Assembly: GCA_027623235.1 (NCBI GenBank)
Contig: JAQBVJ010000010.1
Location: 1-64,000 of the forward strand
Reading direction: 5' to 3'
DNA from: Planctomycetota bacterium
GTDB taxonomy: Bacteria; Planctomycetota; Planctomycetia; Planctomycetales; Planctomycetaceae
DNA: 64,000 bases
Shown: piece by piece, positions 9,048-16,592 of the stretch
Position numbering within the stretch: position 1 is the first letter of the stretch
Layout of the letters: every line of letters begins with the position of its first letter
Notes under the pieces: model-generated
What the model was told of the DNA's origin: nothing
The model's input: only the letters and a program-made list of their open reading frames with translations
Databases searched by the model: none
Made by a program: the position numbers and the translations under genes

Positions 9048-10112
9048 ATGCCAGCGAACCGACCAGCGACCTTTTTCGCACGCAGTTGCTGCGTTGCGCT
9101 TTGTGTTTCCGTCCTCACAGGCTGTGTGGGCGGAGCGGGTTCCTTGTCGGATTTCCGACTGGGACGTGCCAGAAAATTCAAAGATCCCGGCCGGACACAC
9201 CTCGCTTTTGCGAAGCTCAGTGAGAAAACCGGCGATCTGAAGGTCGCACGGGACTCCTACCAGATCGTGCTGAAAGAGGATCCGCAATCGGTCGAGGCGA
9301 CCGTCGGCCTCGCGGGGCTCGATCTTCGCGAGGGGAAAACCCGTGATGCCGAACGAGGATTTCTGAAAGCCGCTCAACTGGCCCCGAGCGACCCACTGGT
9401 CTCTGAGGCAGTCGGGCAGTTTTACCTCGCGCAGGACCGGTTTCGCGACGCCGATCAGGCACTGAAGCAGGGGCTCGACGCGAATCCCGGCAACCGCCGT
9501 CTGCAGTACCGCCTGGCAGTCGCGCTTGCTCAGCAGGGGCGAGTCACGGAAGCCGAACCGCTGTTTGTCCAGGCCGTCGGCGAAGCGGAATCCGACTACA
9601 ACATCGGACTGATCCTCTACGAGCACGGCGAAACCGTCCTCGCCGAACAGCGTCTTCTGCGGGCCGTCATGAAGAAACCAACGTTGAGCCAGGCTCAGCA
9701 CTGGCTGGAAGTGGTCCGCAACGAACGAGCGGCGACGATGATCGCGACCGGACAGCAGTTGCCACTGCCGCAGCCGAACGGTTCGAATCTGCCTCACGGG
9801 GCGATCAACCAGTTCCTGAACGCCCAGCACGCCGACCAGGTGGCGCTGGGCTCACTGAACCTCGCCGCACGGCAGGCGCAGCAGCAGGCTCTCGAGCAGT
9901 CCAGTCTGCAGGTCTCGCCCGGTCCCGCGAATGTCCTGCCACAGCCACCTCGCCCGTCGCAGATCATTCAGGCACCCGTTCAGCAGTACCAGACATTCGA
10001 CGCGTCGCGAATGACGGCGACGCAGCTCGAGCAACTCCAGAACTCGATGACACCGGAACAGCGGTTGGTGTTTCAAAGACAACTTCAGGCCGGGCAGAGG
10101 CCGTTGCGTTAA
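9048..10112 (+). CDS. TPR-repeat lipoprotein (TadD-like)
   Basis: A 354-residue lipoprotein. The signal peptide ends in VLTGC (lipobox), anchoring the protein in a membrane. The mature region has about five tetratricopeptide repeats (for example HLAFAKLSEKTGDLKVARDS, ATVGLAGLDLREGKTRDAER), followed by a Gln/Pro-rich tail. The start at 9048 has GGAGG 6 bases upstream; the longer frame from 9015 lacks it. TPR lipoproteins of this build serve as TadD-like assembly factors in Flp/Tad pili, which fits the ATPase gene upstream, but no Tad secretin or pilin is visible in the window, so the assignment stays tentative. Confidence 0.85.
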   Translation: MPANRPATFFARSCCVALCVSVLTGCVGGAGSLSDFRLGRARKFKDPGRTHLAFAKLSEKTGDLKVARDSYQIVLKEDPQSVEATVGLAGLDLREGKTRDAERGFLKAAQLAPSDPLVSEAVGQFYLAQDRFRDADQALKQGLDANPGNRRLQYRLAVALAQQGRVTEAEPLFVQAVGEAESDYNIGLILYEHGETVLAEQRLLRAVMKKPTLSQAQHWLEVVRNERAATMIATGQQLPLPQPNGSNLPHGAINQFLNAQHADQVALGSLNLAARQAQQQALEQSSLQVSPGPANVLPQPPRPSQIIQAPVQQYQTFDASRMTATQLEQLQNSMTPEQRLVFQRQLQAGQRPLR

Positions 10113-10126
10113 CGCCGTTAGAAAGT

Positions 10127-10213
10127 AGCGGCACGGCGCAAGCCGTCCGGTCCGAGCGCAAGCCGCCCGGTCCGAGAGCAACAACGCGCGCAGACCGGGC
10201 GGCTCGCGCCGCT
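10127..10213. repeat. REP-like inverted repeat between convergent genes
   Basis: Two tandem left arms (10127-10152 and 10156-10172, each containing GCGCAAGCCG and CCGGTC) face one right arm at 10193-10213 (CCGGGCGGCTCGCGCC plus GCT). The element lies between the ends of the TPR gene and pepT and could act as a transcription barrier. A near copy of the right arm (20 of 21 bases) occurs at 52073-52093, so it belongs to a dispersed family. Confidence 0.7.
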
Positions 10214-10276
10214 CCGCTAAAAAAAGATAGCGAGTCGACATTTTCAACAGGCTGGTCGCCCGGAGATCGGCACGCT

Positions 10277-11509
10277 TTATTTTTCGACACTCCAGCACTC
10301 GGCGAGTGCGACAAGGACGTCGACGGCCGATTGAAGTTCCTCGCGGCTGGTCCATTCCAGCGGGGAGTGCGGATTGTGCTCGCCGGTCGAGATGTTCGGT
10401 GTCGGCAGCCCCTGCTCGGTCAGCAGTGAGCCATCCGTGCCGCCACGGATGATTGCCAGTTCCGGTTCGAGACCCGCTTTACGCATTGCCTCTTCCGCTT
10501 TCGGAATCGCTCGCGGTTCGTCTCGCAGGCCGTCACCGAGGTTGCGGTACTGCTTGCGGATCTCGACCGTGATCCTGGCGCGAGGATGCTCGGCCCGGAG
10601 AGATTCGGCGATCGACTCCAGCAGAGCAGCCTGATCCGCGAGCTTTGTCGTATCGAAGTCTCGCAAAATGAGCTTCGCCGAAGCCCGTGCGACGCCACCT
10701 TCAACACCATACGGATGAATGAAGCCGTCACGGCCATCCGTAACTTCCGGGGCCAGTCGGTCGGTCGGCAGCGCAGCGAGGAACTGCGAGAGAATTCGAA
10801 TCGAATTCACCATCGCCCCCTTCCCTTCCGACGGGTGCGTGTTGATTCCGTCGACGGTCACGACGGCTCCGTCCGCGGAAAAGGTCTCGCAGTCGATCCG
10901 TCCCCGCCCTTCTCCGTCGAGCGTGTAGCCGCACACCGCGTTGAGTTTCGGGATGTCGACTTTGGCGACGCCGAGCCCGATTTCCTCGTCGCAGGTAAAG
11001 CACAGCCGGACAGGTCCGCGCGGGATTTCGGGGTGAGCCAGCAGAAACTCAGCCGCCGCCATGATCGCCGCCACACCGGCTTTGTCGTCCGCCCCGAGCA
11101 GCGTCGTTCCGTCTGTCGTAACGACCGCCCCACCGATGAGCGACCTCAGCGCGGTGTTCTCGTCGACTCGAATGATTCGGCTCGTGTCGCCTGGCAGCAC
11201 GATATCCGAGCCGTCGTAGTTTTCGTGAAGAACCGGTTTGACGTTCGTCCCGGAAAACTCGGGCGACGTATCCACGTGAGCCAGCCACACGATGGCCGGC
11301 GCGTCGTGATCAACATTGGAGGGAATGGTCGCAGTGACGATGCCGAATTCGGTCATCTCGACATCGGCCAGGCCGATTTTCCGGCATTCGTCCGCCAGCA
11401 TTCGACACAGATCAAGCTGTTTCGCCGTACTGGGATAGCTCGAACTTTCCTCATCAGATTGTGTGTCGATTTTTACGTACCGCAAGAATCGGTCGAGCAC
11501 GGGCTCCAT
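10277..11509 (-). CDS. pepT: Peptidase T (tripeptide aminopeptidase)
   Basis: A 410-residue M20-family metallopeptidase that removes the N-terminal residue from tripeptides in the cytoplasm. Zinc-site residues are in place: His78 and Asp80 in AHVDTSPEFSG, Asp141/142 in LGADDKAG, Glu175/176 in CDEE and a late His in GEHNPHSPLEW. The motif HPSEGKGAMVNSI in the lid domain is typical of PepT. Length is normal. I take the ATG at 11509 with AGGAG 8 bases upstream; a GTG directly before it would add one residue. It is separated from the next minus-strand unit by a strong terminator. Confidence 0.96.
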   Translation of the reverse strand: MEPVLDRFLRYVKIDTQSDEESSSYPSTAKQLDLCRMLADECRKIGLADVEMTEFGIVTATIPSNVDHDAPAIVWLAHVDTSPEFSGTNVKPVLHENYDGSDIVLPGDTSRIIRVDENTALRSLIGGAVVTTDGTTLLGADDKAGVAAIMAAAEFLLAHPEIPRGPVRLCFTCDEEIGLGVAKVDIPKLNAVCGYTLDGEGRGRIDCETFSADGAVVTVDGINTHPSEGKGAMVNSIRILSQFLAALPTDRLAPEVTDGRDGFIHPYGVEGGVARASAKLILRDFDTTKLADQAALLESIAESLRAEHPRARITVEIRKQYRNLGDGLRDEPRAIPKAEEAMRKAGLEPELAIIRGGTDGSLLTEQGLPTPNISTGEHNPHSPLEWTSREELQSAVDVLVALAECWSVEK

Positions 11510-11529
11510 CACAAAGACTCCTGAATGAA

Positions 11530-11562
11530 AAGATGCCCGGCCTCATCAAGAGGCCGGGCATC
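11530..11562 (-). terminator. Strong terminator ending the 11600-12870 unit
   Basis: A perfect 13-bp inverted repeat (11550-11562 with 11532-11544, loop of 5 bases) is followed on the minus strand by TTTTCATT. It lies 38 bases past the stop of the small membrane protein and just upstream of pepT, so it separates the two minus-strand units. Confidence 0.88.
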
Positions 11563-11599
11563 GAATGCGGATTTGAGAACTGCTGCCAGATTAGATCGT

Positions 11600-11815
11600 T
11601 TAGATCGTTGCCGAGAGACCCCAGAGAACGATTAGAACCGCTCCCATAAAACCGACGATCATGCAGAAGAGTCGACTGGCCCGACGGACGATGCGTTCTG
11701 TGAGCTCGTACCGGCTGGCGCTGTAGACGAGGCTGATCGCCGCTGCGAGTGGCAGGACATACCAGATCGTGTTGCCATGCTGAGCCAGCAGAAGAGGTAA
11801 CATTGCTGCAAACAT
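11600..11815 (-). CDS. Small two-helix membrane protein
   Basis: A 71-residue hydrophobic protein with two predicted transmembrane helices (~residues 14-33 and ~48-68) joined by a basic loop (RYELTERIVRRASR). It starts 5 bp after the stop of the larger membrane protein, and its AAAGG ribosome binding site lies at the end of that gene, so the two are translationally linked. I do not know its function; the tight spacing suggests it is a partner subunit. Confidence 0.75.
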   Translation of the reverse strand: MFAAMLPLLLAQHGNTIWYVLPLAAAISLVYSASRYELTERIVRRASRLFCMIVGFMGAVLIVLWGLSATI

Positions 11816-11820
11816 TTCGC

Positions 11821-12870
11821 TCAGCCTTTCGGGTTTTCAGAGGCACTTGCCGGAGATTCCGCAACCGCTTCGGCTGCGGCGACTGGCGTGTCGGCGACGG
11901 CGGCGACGGCGGTTGGTGATTCCGTTTTGTTGCTTCCCTTTGCCGTATCGTCGTCGGAATCCGGTTCCGGCTCGTCGCCGAAACCGTAGGCTGGTCCCTG
12001 CACGCAATCCCACACCGCCAGAATATTGAGCAGCCCGGCAATCCAGGTGTAAACCAGAGCAAGCTCATAGAACTTGCCAAGTCGCCCGTGAATTCTCTGA
12101 AGGGCTTCATCCTCGATCGGCACCTGGTAATGATTGACGAATGGTCGAGGAATCGTCCCTTCGATAAACCCATCTCGCCCGCCGGCCAGCCGAACGAAAA
12201 AGCGACGACGATCGGCCGAGTAAATTCGGCCTGACTGCTCAGCGTTCTGAGTAATCGTGACATCCTCAAGCGCACAGATTCGCTTGCCAATGTGAAGCTC
12301 TTCCGACGACTCGTAACGACGCATCCCGCCGACTTCCAGTTCGACGGGATCACCAGTCGTACTTTGTCCTTTAAACGTGCCGGTAAATTCCTCACCGGCA
12401 AACTGCGCGGCCGTGAGTGTTCCGGAAATCGTTCCCTTGATGACAGCATCGCCGCCGGCTGCGTCTCGCAGGATGCCGGTGAATTCCGAGTCAAACTCTT
12501 CGATGACCTCGCCAGCGGTCCGCTGCAGTTCGAAGGCCTTTTCCTGGCTCTCAAACCGGTTTTTCTGCAGCACGGCCGGCAATGCGGGAAGACCGACTCC
12601 CACCTGAGCGAGATATCCGAGCGTTCGCTGGCGGGTTTTGGCGTCCCCGCCGCTGTCCCATCTCAGATGGACGGCCTTGGCCTCACCCATTGAGCTGCCC
12701 CAGACGAAGATGCCCAGAATGCAGACCATGTAGACGACGCCTTTGAAAAAACGCCGCTGATAAATGTGCCCTGCCCCAGGAATCAGCCACGCGAGAAGGC
12801 CTGCAACCCAGCGGTTGCGAAAGTCGATGCGTTCCTCAAGCGGCGGCACTTGCGTGGATTCTTCAGTCAT
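11821..12870 (-). CDS. Membrane protein resembling planctomycete DUF6677
   Basis: A 349-residue protein that opens with a polar tail and then two closely spaced helices with the pattern NRWVAGLLAWLIPGAGHIYQ and RRFFKGVVYMVCILGIFVWG. This resembles a family I remember as DUF6677 in planctomycetes (membrane proteins starting with a TM2-like segment). A large extracytoplasmic region of about 200 residues follows, then another helix (~ELALVYTWIAGLLNILAVWD) and an acidic/Ala-rich C-terminus. Function unknown. It forms a two-gene unit with the small membrane protein 5 bp downstream. Confidence 0.75.
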   Translation of the reverse strand: MTEESTQVPPLEERIDFRNRWVAGLLAWLIPGAGHIYQRRFFKGVVYMVCILGIFVWGSSMGEAKAVHLRWDSGGDAKTRQRTLGYLAQVGVGLPALPAVLQKNRFESQEKAFELQRTAGEVIEEFDSEFTGILRDAAGGDAVIKGTISGTLTAAQFAGEEFTGTFKGQSTTGDPVELEVGGMRRYESSEELHIGKRICALEDVTITQNAEQSGRIYSADRRRFFVRLAGGRDGFIEGTIPRPFVNHYQVPIEDEALQRIHGRLGKFYELALVYTWIAGLLNILAVWDCVQGPAYGFGDEPEPDSDDDTAKGSNKTESPTAVAAVADTPVAAAEAVAESPASASENPKG

Positions 12871-13039
12871 GAGCCTGCAAAAGGTGAGAGCGGCGATGCC
12901 GCCAGCGAATGAGAATGGGAAAGGTCGATTGTAGGGAGGCCCGCCCGGTGGTGGCCAGTCCGATGCGAGAGGCGTCGCGGGACGGCGTCGCGGGACGGCG
13001 TTGCGGGACGAGGGCGGGCTTCAGGGATCTGAATTTATC

Positions 13040-13123
13040 ATTAGTTATTTGTCATTAGTCATTTTTCATTGTCGCGATCGTGCTTCCTGACAATGGCCGA
13101 TGACTCAAGGACAAATAACTAAT
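13040..13123. repeat. AT-rich imperfect inverted repeat
   Basis: The 328-bp gap 12871-13198 has no gene. It holds a 32/33-bp imperfect inverted repeat: arms 13040-13071 and 13091-13123, 19-base loop, with blocks CAATG, ATGACT and ACAAATAACTAAT shared. The arms are built of TCATTAGT/TCATTTGT-like heptamer steps and are far more AT-rich than the surroundings. It lies downstream of the deacylase gene and could act as a terminator or be a small mobile element. A triplicated GCGGGACGGCG-like motif sits nearby at about 12974-13010. Confidence 0.7.
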
Positions 13124-13198
13124 GACAATTCATCTGTCCTCGACGCGTCTGCCTGCACAGCGTTTTCATGCACCACTCCAGCCTGAAGTTTCGTGTCA

Positions 13199-14788
13199 TT
13201 ATTCTTCAGCCGTCGACTGATGCTGTAACGGTCGGCCAGACAGCGTGCCGGTCGGAATCCCCTCAGCGATCGCCGGCGTTCCGTTCACGAAGACGAATCG
13301 GATTCCCGTTGAGTACTGGTGAGGATTCGAAAACGTCGCCTCATCGCGAATCTTTTTCGGATCAAACACGACGACGTCCGCGAACTGTCCGACTTGAAGC
13401 CGACCTCGATCTTTCAGCCCGAGAATGTCTGCCGGAAGACTGGTCGCACTGCGAATCGCCTTGCCGTGCGGAATGACTTTCTCATCGAGCGAGTAATACC
13501 TGATCTTCCTCGGAAAGGTTCCATAATTTCTGGGATGAGGCCGATCTGCCCCAGGCAGGTACGCTCCGCCATCGGATGCGGTCGCCACCCAGTCGATGGC
13601 CATAATGTGCCGCACGTCGTCTTCGCTCATGCTGAAATTGACGATCTGAGCTCCGCCGCCGCGGAAGATTTCATAGGCCACTTCGATCGCGTCTCTTTTT
13701 TCAGTTTCTGCAATCGCACGCAGACTTTGACCGGCCCATTCCGGATTCGGTGAGTAACGGGCAATGCGAATTGACTCGCCACCGTTCCCCTCGTCCAGAC
13801 GCTGCGCGACGTGATCGCGCAGCCGCGGCCCGATCTCCGCATCCTCAAAACGCTTGAGCAGCTCTTCTCGCCCGCCCGCGCGAGCCCACGCCGGAAGCAG
13901 AGTCGCGTCAAGCGACGTGCTGGAGGCGATGTACGGATACTGGTCCGCCGTCACGACCTGTCCGGCGTCTCGCGCCTTCTGAATCTCCTCGGCCGCTCTC
14001 CGGACGAGGCCCCAGTGACTGCGGCCGCTCGACTTGAAGTGAGAAACGTGTACTGGGAGATTCGCGTCGCGACCGATCTGCAGCGCCTCGGCGACTGACG
14101 TAAGCAGTGTTGATCCCTCACCGCGAATGTGGCTCGCGTAGATTCCACCGTGCCGGGAAACGATTTTCGCGAGGCTGATCAGCTCGTCAGTTTCTGCGTA
14201 GGAACTGGGGACGTAGATCAGTCCGGTCGACATTCCCCACGCACCGTCACGCATCGCTTTTTCAGCGAGCTTCGCCATTTCCGCGAGCTCTTTGTCTGTC
14301 GGCTTTCGAAGAGCCGTCCCCATGACGTCGTCTCGCAGCGAACCCTGCGGCAGCAGATGCGCGACATTCGTCCCCGCGCCGTGCTCATCGAGAATTTTGT
14401 AATACGCCGCGACGTCGACTGGCCCGGATCCACAGTTTCCTGTCACCACCGTTGTGCAGCCCTGCGTGACGAAATTCATGTTGGCCCGCGTTTCGGCTTT
14501 CACGATTCGCCGGTCGGCATGGTTGTGGAGATCGATGAATCCCGGACAGATCACGTGCTTCGAACAGTCGATTTTCCAGACGGCCGGAATGTCGAGCGAC
14601 TTTCCAATCGCGACAATCCGGTCGCCGCGAATGGCGACGTCTCCCTGAGTTGGCTCCTCGCCAATGCCGTCATAAAGAGTCGCGCCGCGAAGCAGGATGT
14701 CGACGGGCTTTTCGTCCTGAGCGGTGCCGAATGACGCGAGCGCCGTGAGAAACGTCATCAGCGCAAAAGCTGTTCTGTTCAGAAACAC
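13199..14788 (-). CDS. N-acyl-D-amino-acid deacylase (exported amidohydrolase)
   Basis: A 529-residue amidohydrolase of the D-aminoacylase type, which hydrolyses N-acyl-D-amino acids. Visible motifs: metal site FIDLHNHAD near residue 85, TTVVTGNCGSG with the bridging Cys, SHIRGEG and VHVSHFKSSG with further His ligands, and the late GGAYLPGADRPHPRNYGTFPR loop found in this family. The N-terminus is a signal peptide (hydrophobic run ending ASFGTAQ), so it acts outside the cytoplasm. I use the GTG at 14788, with GGAG about 7 bases upstream, because it places the signal peptide at the N-terminus; the longer frame to 14896 adds a non-conserved basic stretch. Confidence 0.92.
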   Translation of the reverse strand: MFLNRTAFALMTFLTALASFGTAQDEKPVDILLRGATLYDGIGEEPTQGDVAIRGDRIVAIGKSLDIPAVWKIDCSKHVICPGFIDLHNHADRRIVKAETRANMNFVTQGCTTVVTGNCGSGPVDVAAYYKILDEHGAGTNVAHLLPQGSLRDDVMGTALRKPTDKELAEMAKLAEKAMRDGAWGMSTGLIYVPSSYAETDELISLAKIVSRHGGIYASHIRGEGSTLLTSVAEALQIGRDANLPVHVSHFKSSGRSHWGLVRRAAEEIQKARDAGQVVTADQYPYIASSTSLDATLLPAWARAGGREELLKRFEDAEIGPRLRDHVAQRLDEGNGGESIRIARYSPNPEWAGQSLRAIAETEKRDAIEVAYEIFRGGGAQIVNFSMSEDDVRHIMAIDWVATASDGGAYLPGADRPHPRNYGTFPRKIRYYSLDEKVIPHGKAIRSATSLPADILGLKDRGRLQVGQFADVVVFDPKKIRDEATFSNPHQYSTGIRFVFVNGTPAIAEGIPTGTLSGRPLQHQSTAEE

Positions 14789-14934
14789 AACGATCTCCGA
14801 GAGCAAACCGGGGCAGTGGGAGGTCCATGGCCGAAGATTCGTGGTTCGAGTGCGAGACCTCAAGTTCGACTCGCTATTTCGACTCGAACAACTCAATTTC
14901 TCGCAAAGCCGTTCTTTTCACACGAAGGCATGAG

Positions 14935-15867
14935 TCACGCGGGCACGCGGGTGTTGTCCAGGATCTGCCGGATCACCGTGCGGGCTTTGTCGCGGTGTCC
15001 CTCGCGGACGACTCCCTGGCAGACAACACGGTGAGCCAGCACCGGAATCGCCAGTTGTTTCACGTCGTCCGGCGTCGCGTAATCGCGGTTCTCGATGAGG
15101 GCTCTTGCCTGAACAGCGCGGTAGAACGTCAGCGCGCCGCGAGTGCTGACTCCCATTGTGAGCTGCGAGTGGTCACGGGTCGCCGTCACGATTTTCAGAA
15201 GGTACTCGCTGATCGAATCGTCGACTCGAATGTCACGAGTCGCCTGTTGCAGACTTTCCAGCTGCGAGACTTCCAGGACGGGCTGCAGCTTGTCGACCGG
15301 TTGGCCTCGCCGGTGCGTCGTGAGGATTTCTTTTTCGACGGACGGATCGGGATAGCCGATATCGATGCACAGCATGAATCGGTCGAGCTGATTTTCCGGC
15401 AGCGGAAACGTTCCTTCAAACTCGAACGGGTTCTGAGTCGCCAGCACGAAAAACGGTCGCTCAAGCACGCGCGTTTTGCCTTCGATCGAAACCTGACTCT
15501 CGCTCATCGCCTCCAGCAGAGCCGACTGAGTTCGCGGAGTCGTCCGGTTGATCTCATCAGCGAGGACGATGTGAGAGAAAATCGGGCCGGCGCGAAACTC
15601 GAACTCACCGACATTCGGCAGGAACACGCTCGACCCCAGAATATCACTGGGCAGCATGTCCGGCGTGAACTGCAGCCGCGTGAATTTGCAGTTGAGGCTG
15701 CGGGCCAGCGCTTTGGCGAGGGACGTTTTGCCGACACCAGGGACATCCTCGATCAACAGATGCCCTTCCGCCAGCAGGGCGAGCACCGTCAGTCGAACCG
15801 CCTCCGGTTTACCGATGACAGCTTGTTCAATGTTTGCGATCAGCTTCTCAACGAGGGGATGAGACAT
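14935..15867 (-). CDS. MoxR-family AAA+ ATPase
   Basis: A 310-residue MoxR-type ATPase. Walker A is at 43-49 (PGVGKTS), Walker B at 100-105 (IVLADE, followed by INR), the MoxR sensor region reads LATQNPFEFEGTFPLPENQLDRF, and the C-terminal lid holds GVSTRGALTFYRA. MoxR ATPases act as chaperones with DUF58/vWA proteins; a DUF58 gene lies 12 kb away at 2203-3114 on the same strand, not next to this gene. Here the neighbours are a deacylase downstream and a gene-free region upstream. Length is normal. Confidence 0.95.
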   Translation of the reverse strand: MSHPLVEKLIANIEQAVIGKPEAVRLTVLALLAEGHLLIEDVPGVGKTSLAKALARSLNCKFTRLQFTPDMLPSDILGSSVFLPNVGEFEFRAGPIFSHIVLADEINRTTPRTQSALLEAMSESQVSIEGKTRVLERPFFVLATQNPFEFEGTFPLPENQLDRFMLCIDIGYPDPSVEKEILTTHRRGQPVDKLQPVLEVSQLESLQQATRDIRVDDSISEYLLKIVTATRDHSQLTMGVSTRGALTFYRAVQARALIENRDYATPDDVKQLAIPVLAHRVVCQGVVREGHRDKARTVIRQILDNTRVPA

Positions 15868-16137
15868 GGGCGACGGTCAATCCTGGATGTGAATTTTCAG
15901 CGGGTTGCCACAGCCGACGGCGAGCCATCTAACGGGAATCCGGTTCGACTATCAACTATCAGGGAATCCGGATGCCGAATCCACTCCCCGGCACAGCCAG
16001 CGTATGGCTTCCGGCAGGATTGCTCCGACTGTCGCCCGTTGTGGCTACCGTCACTCATCTCGAACTTGTCGTCAGACCCGGCAAACTTGAGCGACGCGGC
16101 CGTTTGAAGACTCGCCGGTGGTCAGTGCGGAGTGCAG

Positions 16138-16366
16138 CCAATCGTGTTCGGCACGGTTCCTGGCTGACGATGCGATATTCAGTTTTTGGACGCAGAGTCG
16201 TTTAACGTTGAGCCGCAGGCGAAAATTGGGGCATCGCGGCGCTTTGGAATCAAATCCGAGGGTGGCGGCGATGTCGCGGTGGTTCATCGCGAGCTCCGCC
16301 ACCGAAGTTCTCGCCTGCGGCTCAACGTTAAACGACCGACGCAGAGGCCCTGCCGAACACCATTGG
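16138..16366. repeat. Nested palindromic element
   Basis: An outer inverted repeat (16138-16153 with 16351-16366, 15 of 16 bases) encloses a perfect 25-bp inner inverted repeat (16198-16222 with 16311-16335, core AACGTTGAGCCGCAGGCGA). A direct repeat GACGCAGAG lies at 16189-16197 and 16338-16346, and GGAGTGCAGCC flanks both ends in direct orientation (from about 16129 and 16365). The 88-bp centre has no start-to-stop gene. This could be a small non-autonomous mobile element or a structured RNA. Confidence 0.75.
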
Positions 16367-16431
16367 AGTGCAGCCCGTGCTCGTGCAGATTGTCGGGGTC
16401 CCGGAATCGTCAACGAGAACGACCACGACGG

Positions 16432-16471
16432 CAAAAAATGAAACGGGCTGACTGTCGGAACAGTCAGCCCG
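16432..16471 (-). terminator. Terminator of the RTX gene
   Basis: A perfect 11-bp stem (CGGGCTGACTG arms at 16444-16454 and 16461-16471, 6-base loop) is followed on the minus strand by TTTCATTTTTT. It lies about 120 bases past the stop of the large RTX gene. Confidence 0.85.
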
Positions 16472-16592
16472 CTCAAACGGGACTCAGAACAGGGTATCTT
16501 TCAGAGAAGTCTCGTCGCGGGTTCTCTCCGCGCGAAACCTGATCCGTCCTCGTCAGGTCGTCGAAACTCAGGCGGTCGCAGCTCAGCCGGGT

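Larger units (their letters stand above)
15868..16592. other. Gene-free region holding palindromes and a terminator
   Basis: 725 bp between the MoxR start and the end of the RTX gene contain no supported gene. The frames here are fragments without motifs. What it does contain is a nested inverted-repeat element (16138-16366) and the terminator of the RTX gene (16432-16471), both listed separately. Confidence 0.7.

Noticed and set aside
14827..16107. A 426-codon plus-strand open frame
   Set aside because: It is antisense to the well-supported MoxR ATPase gene.
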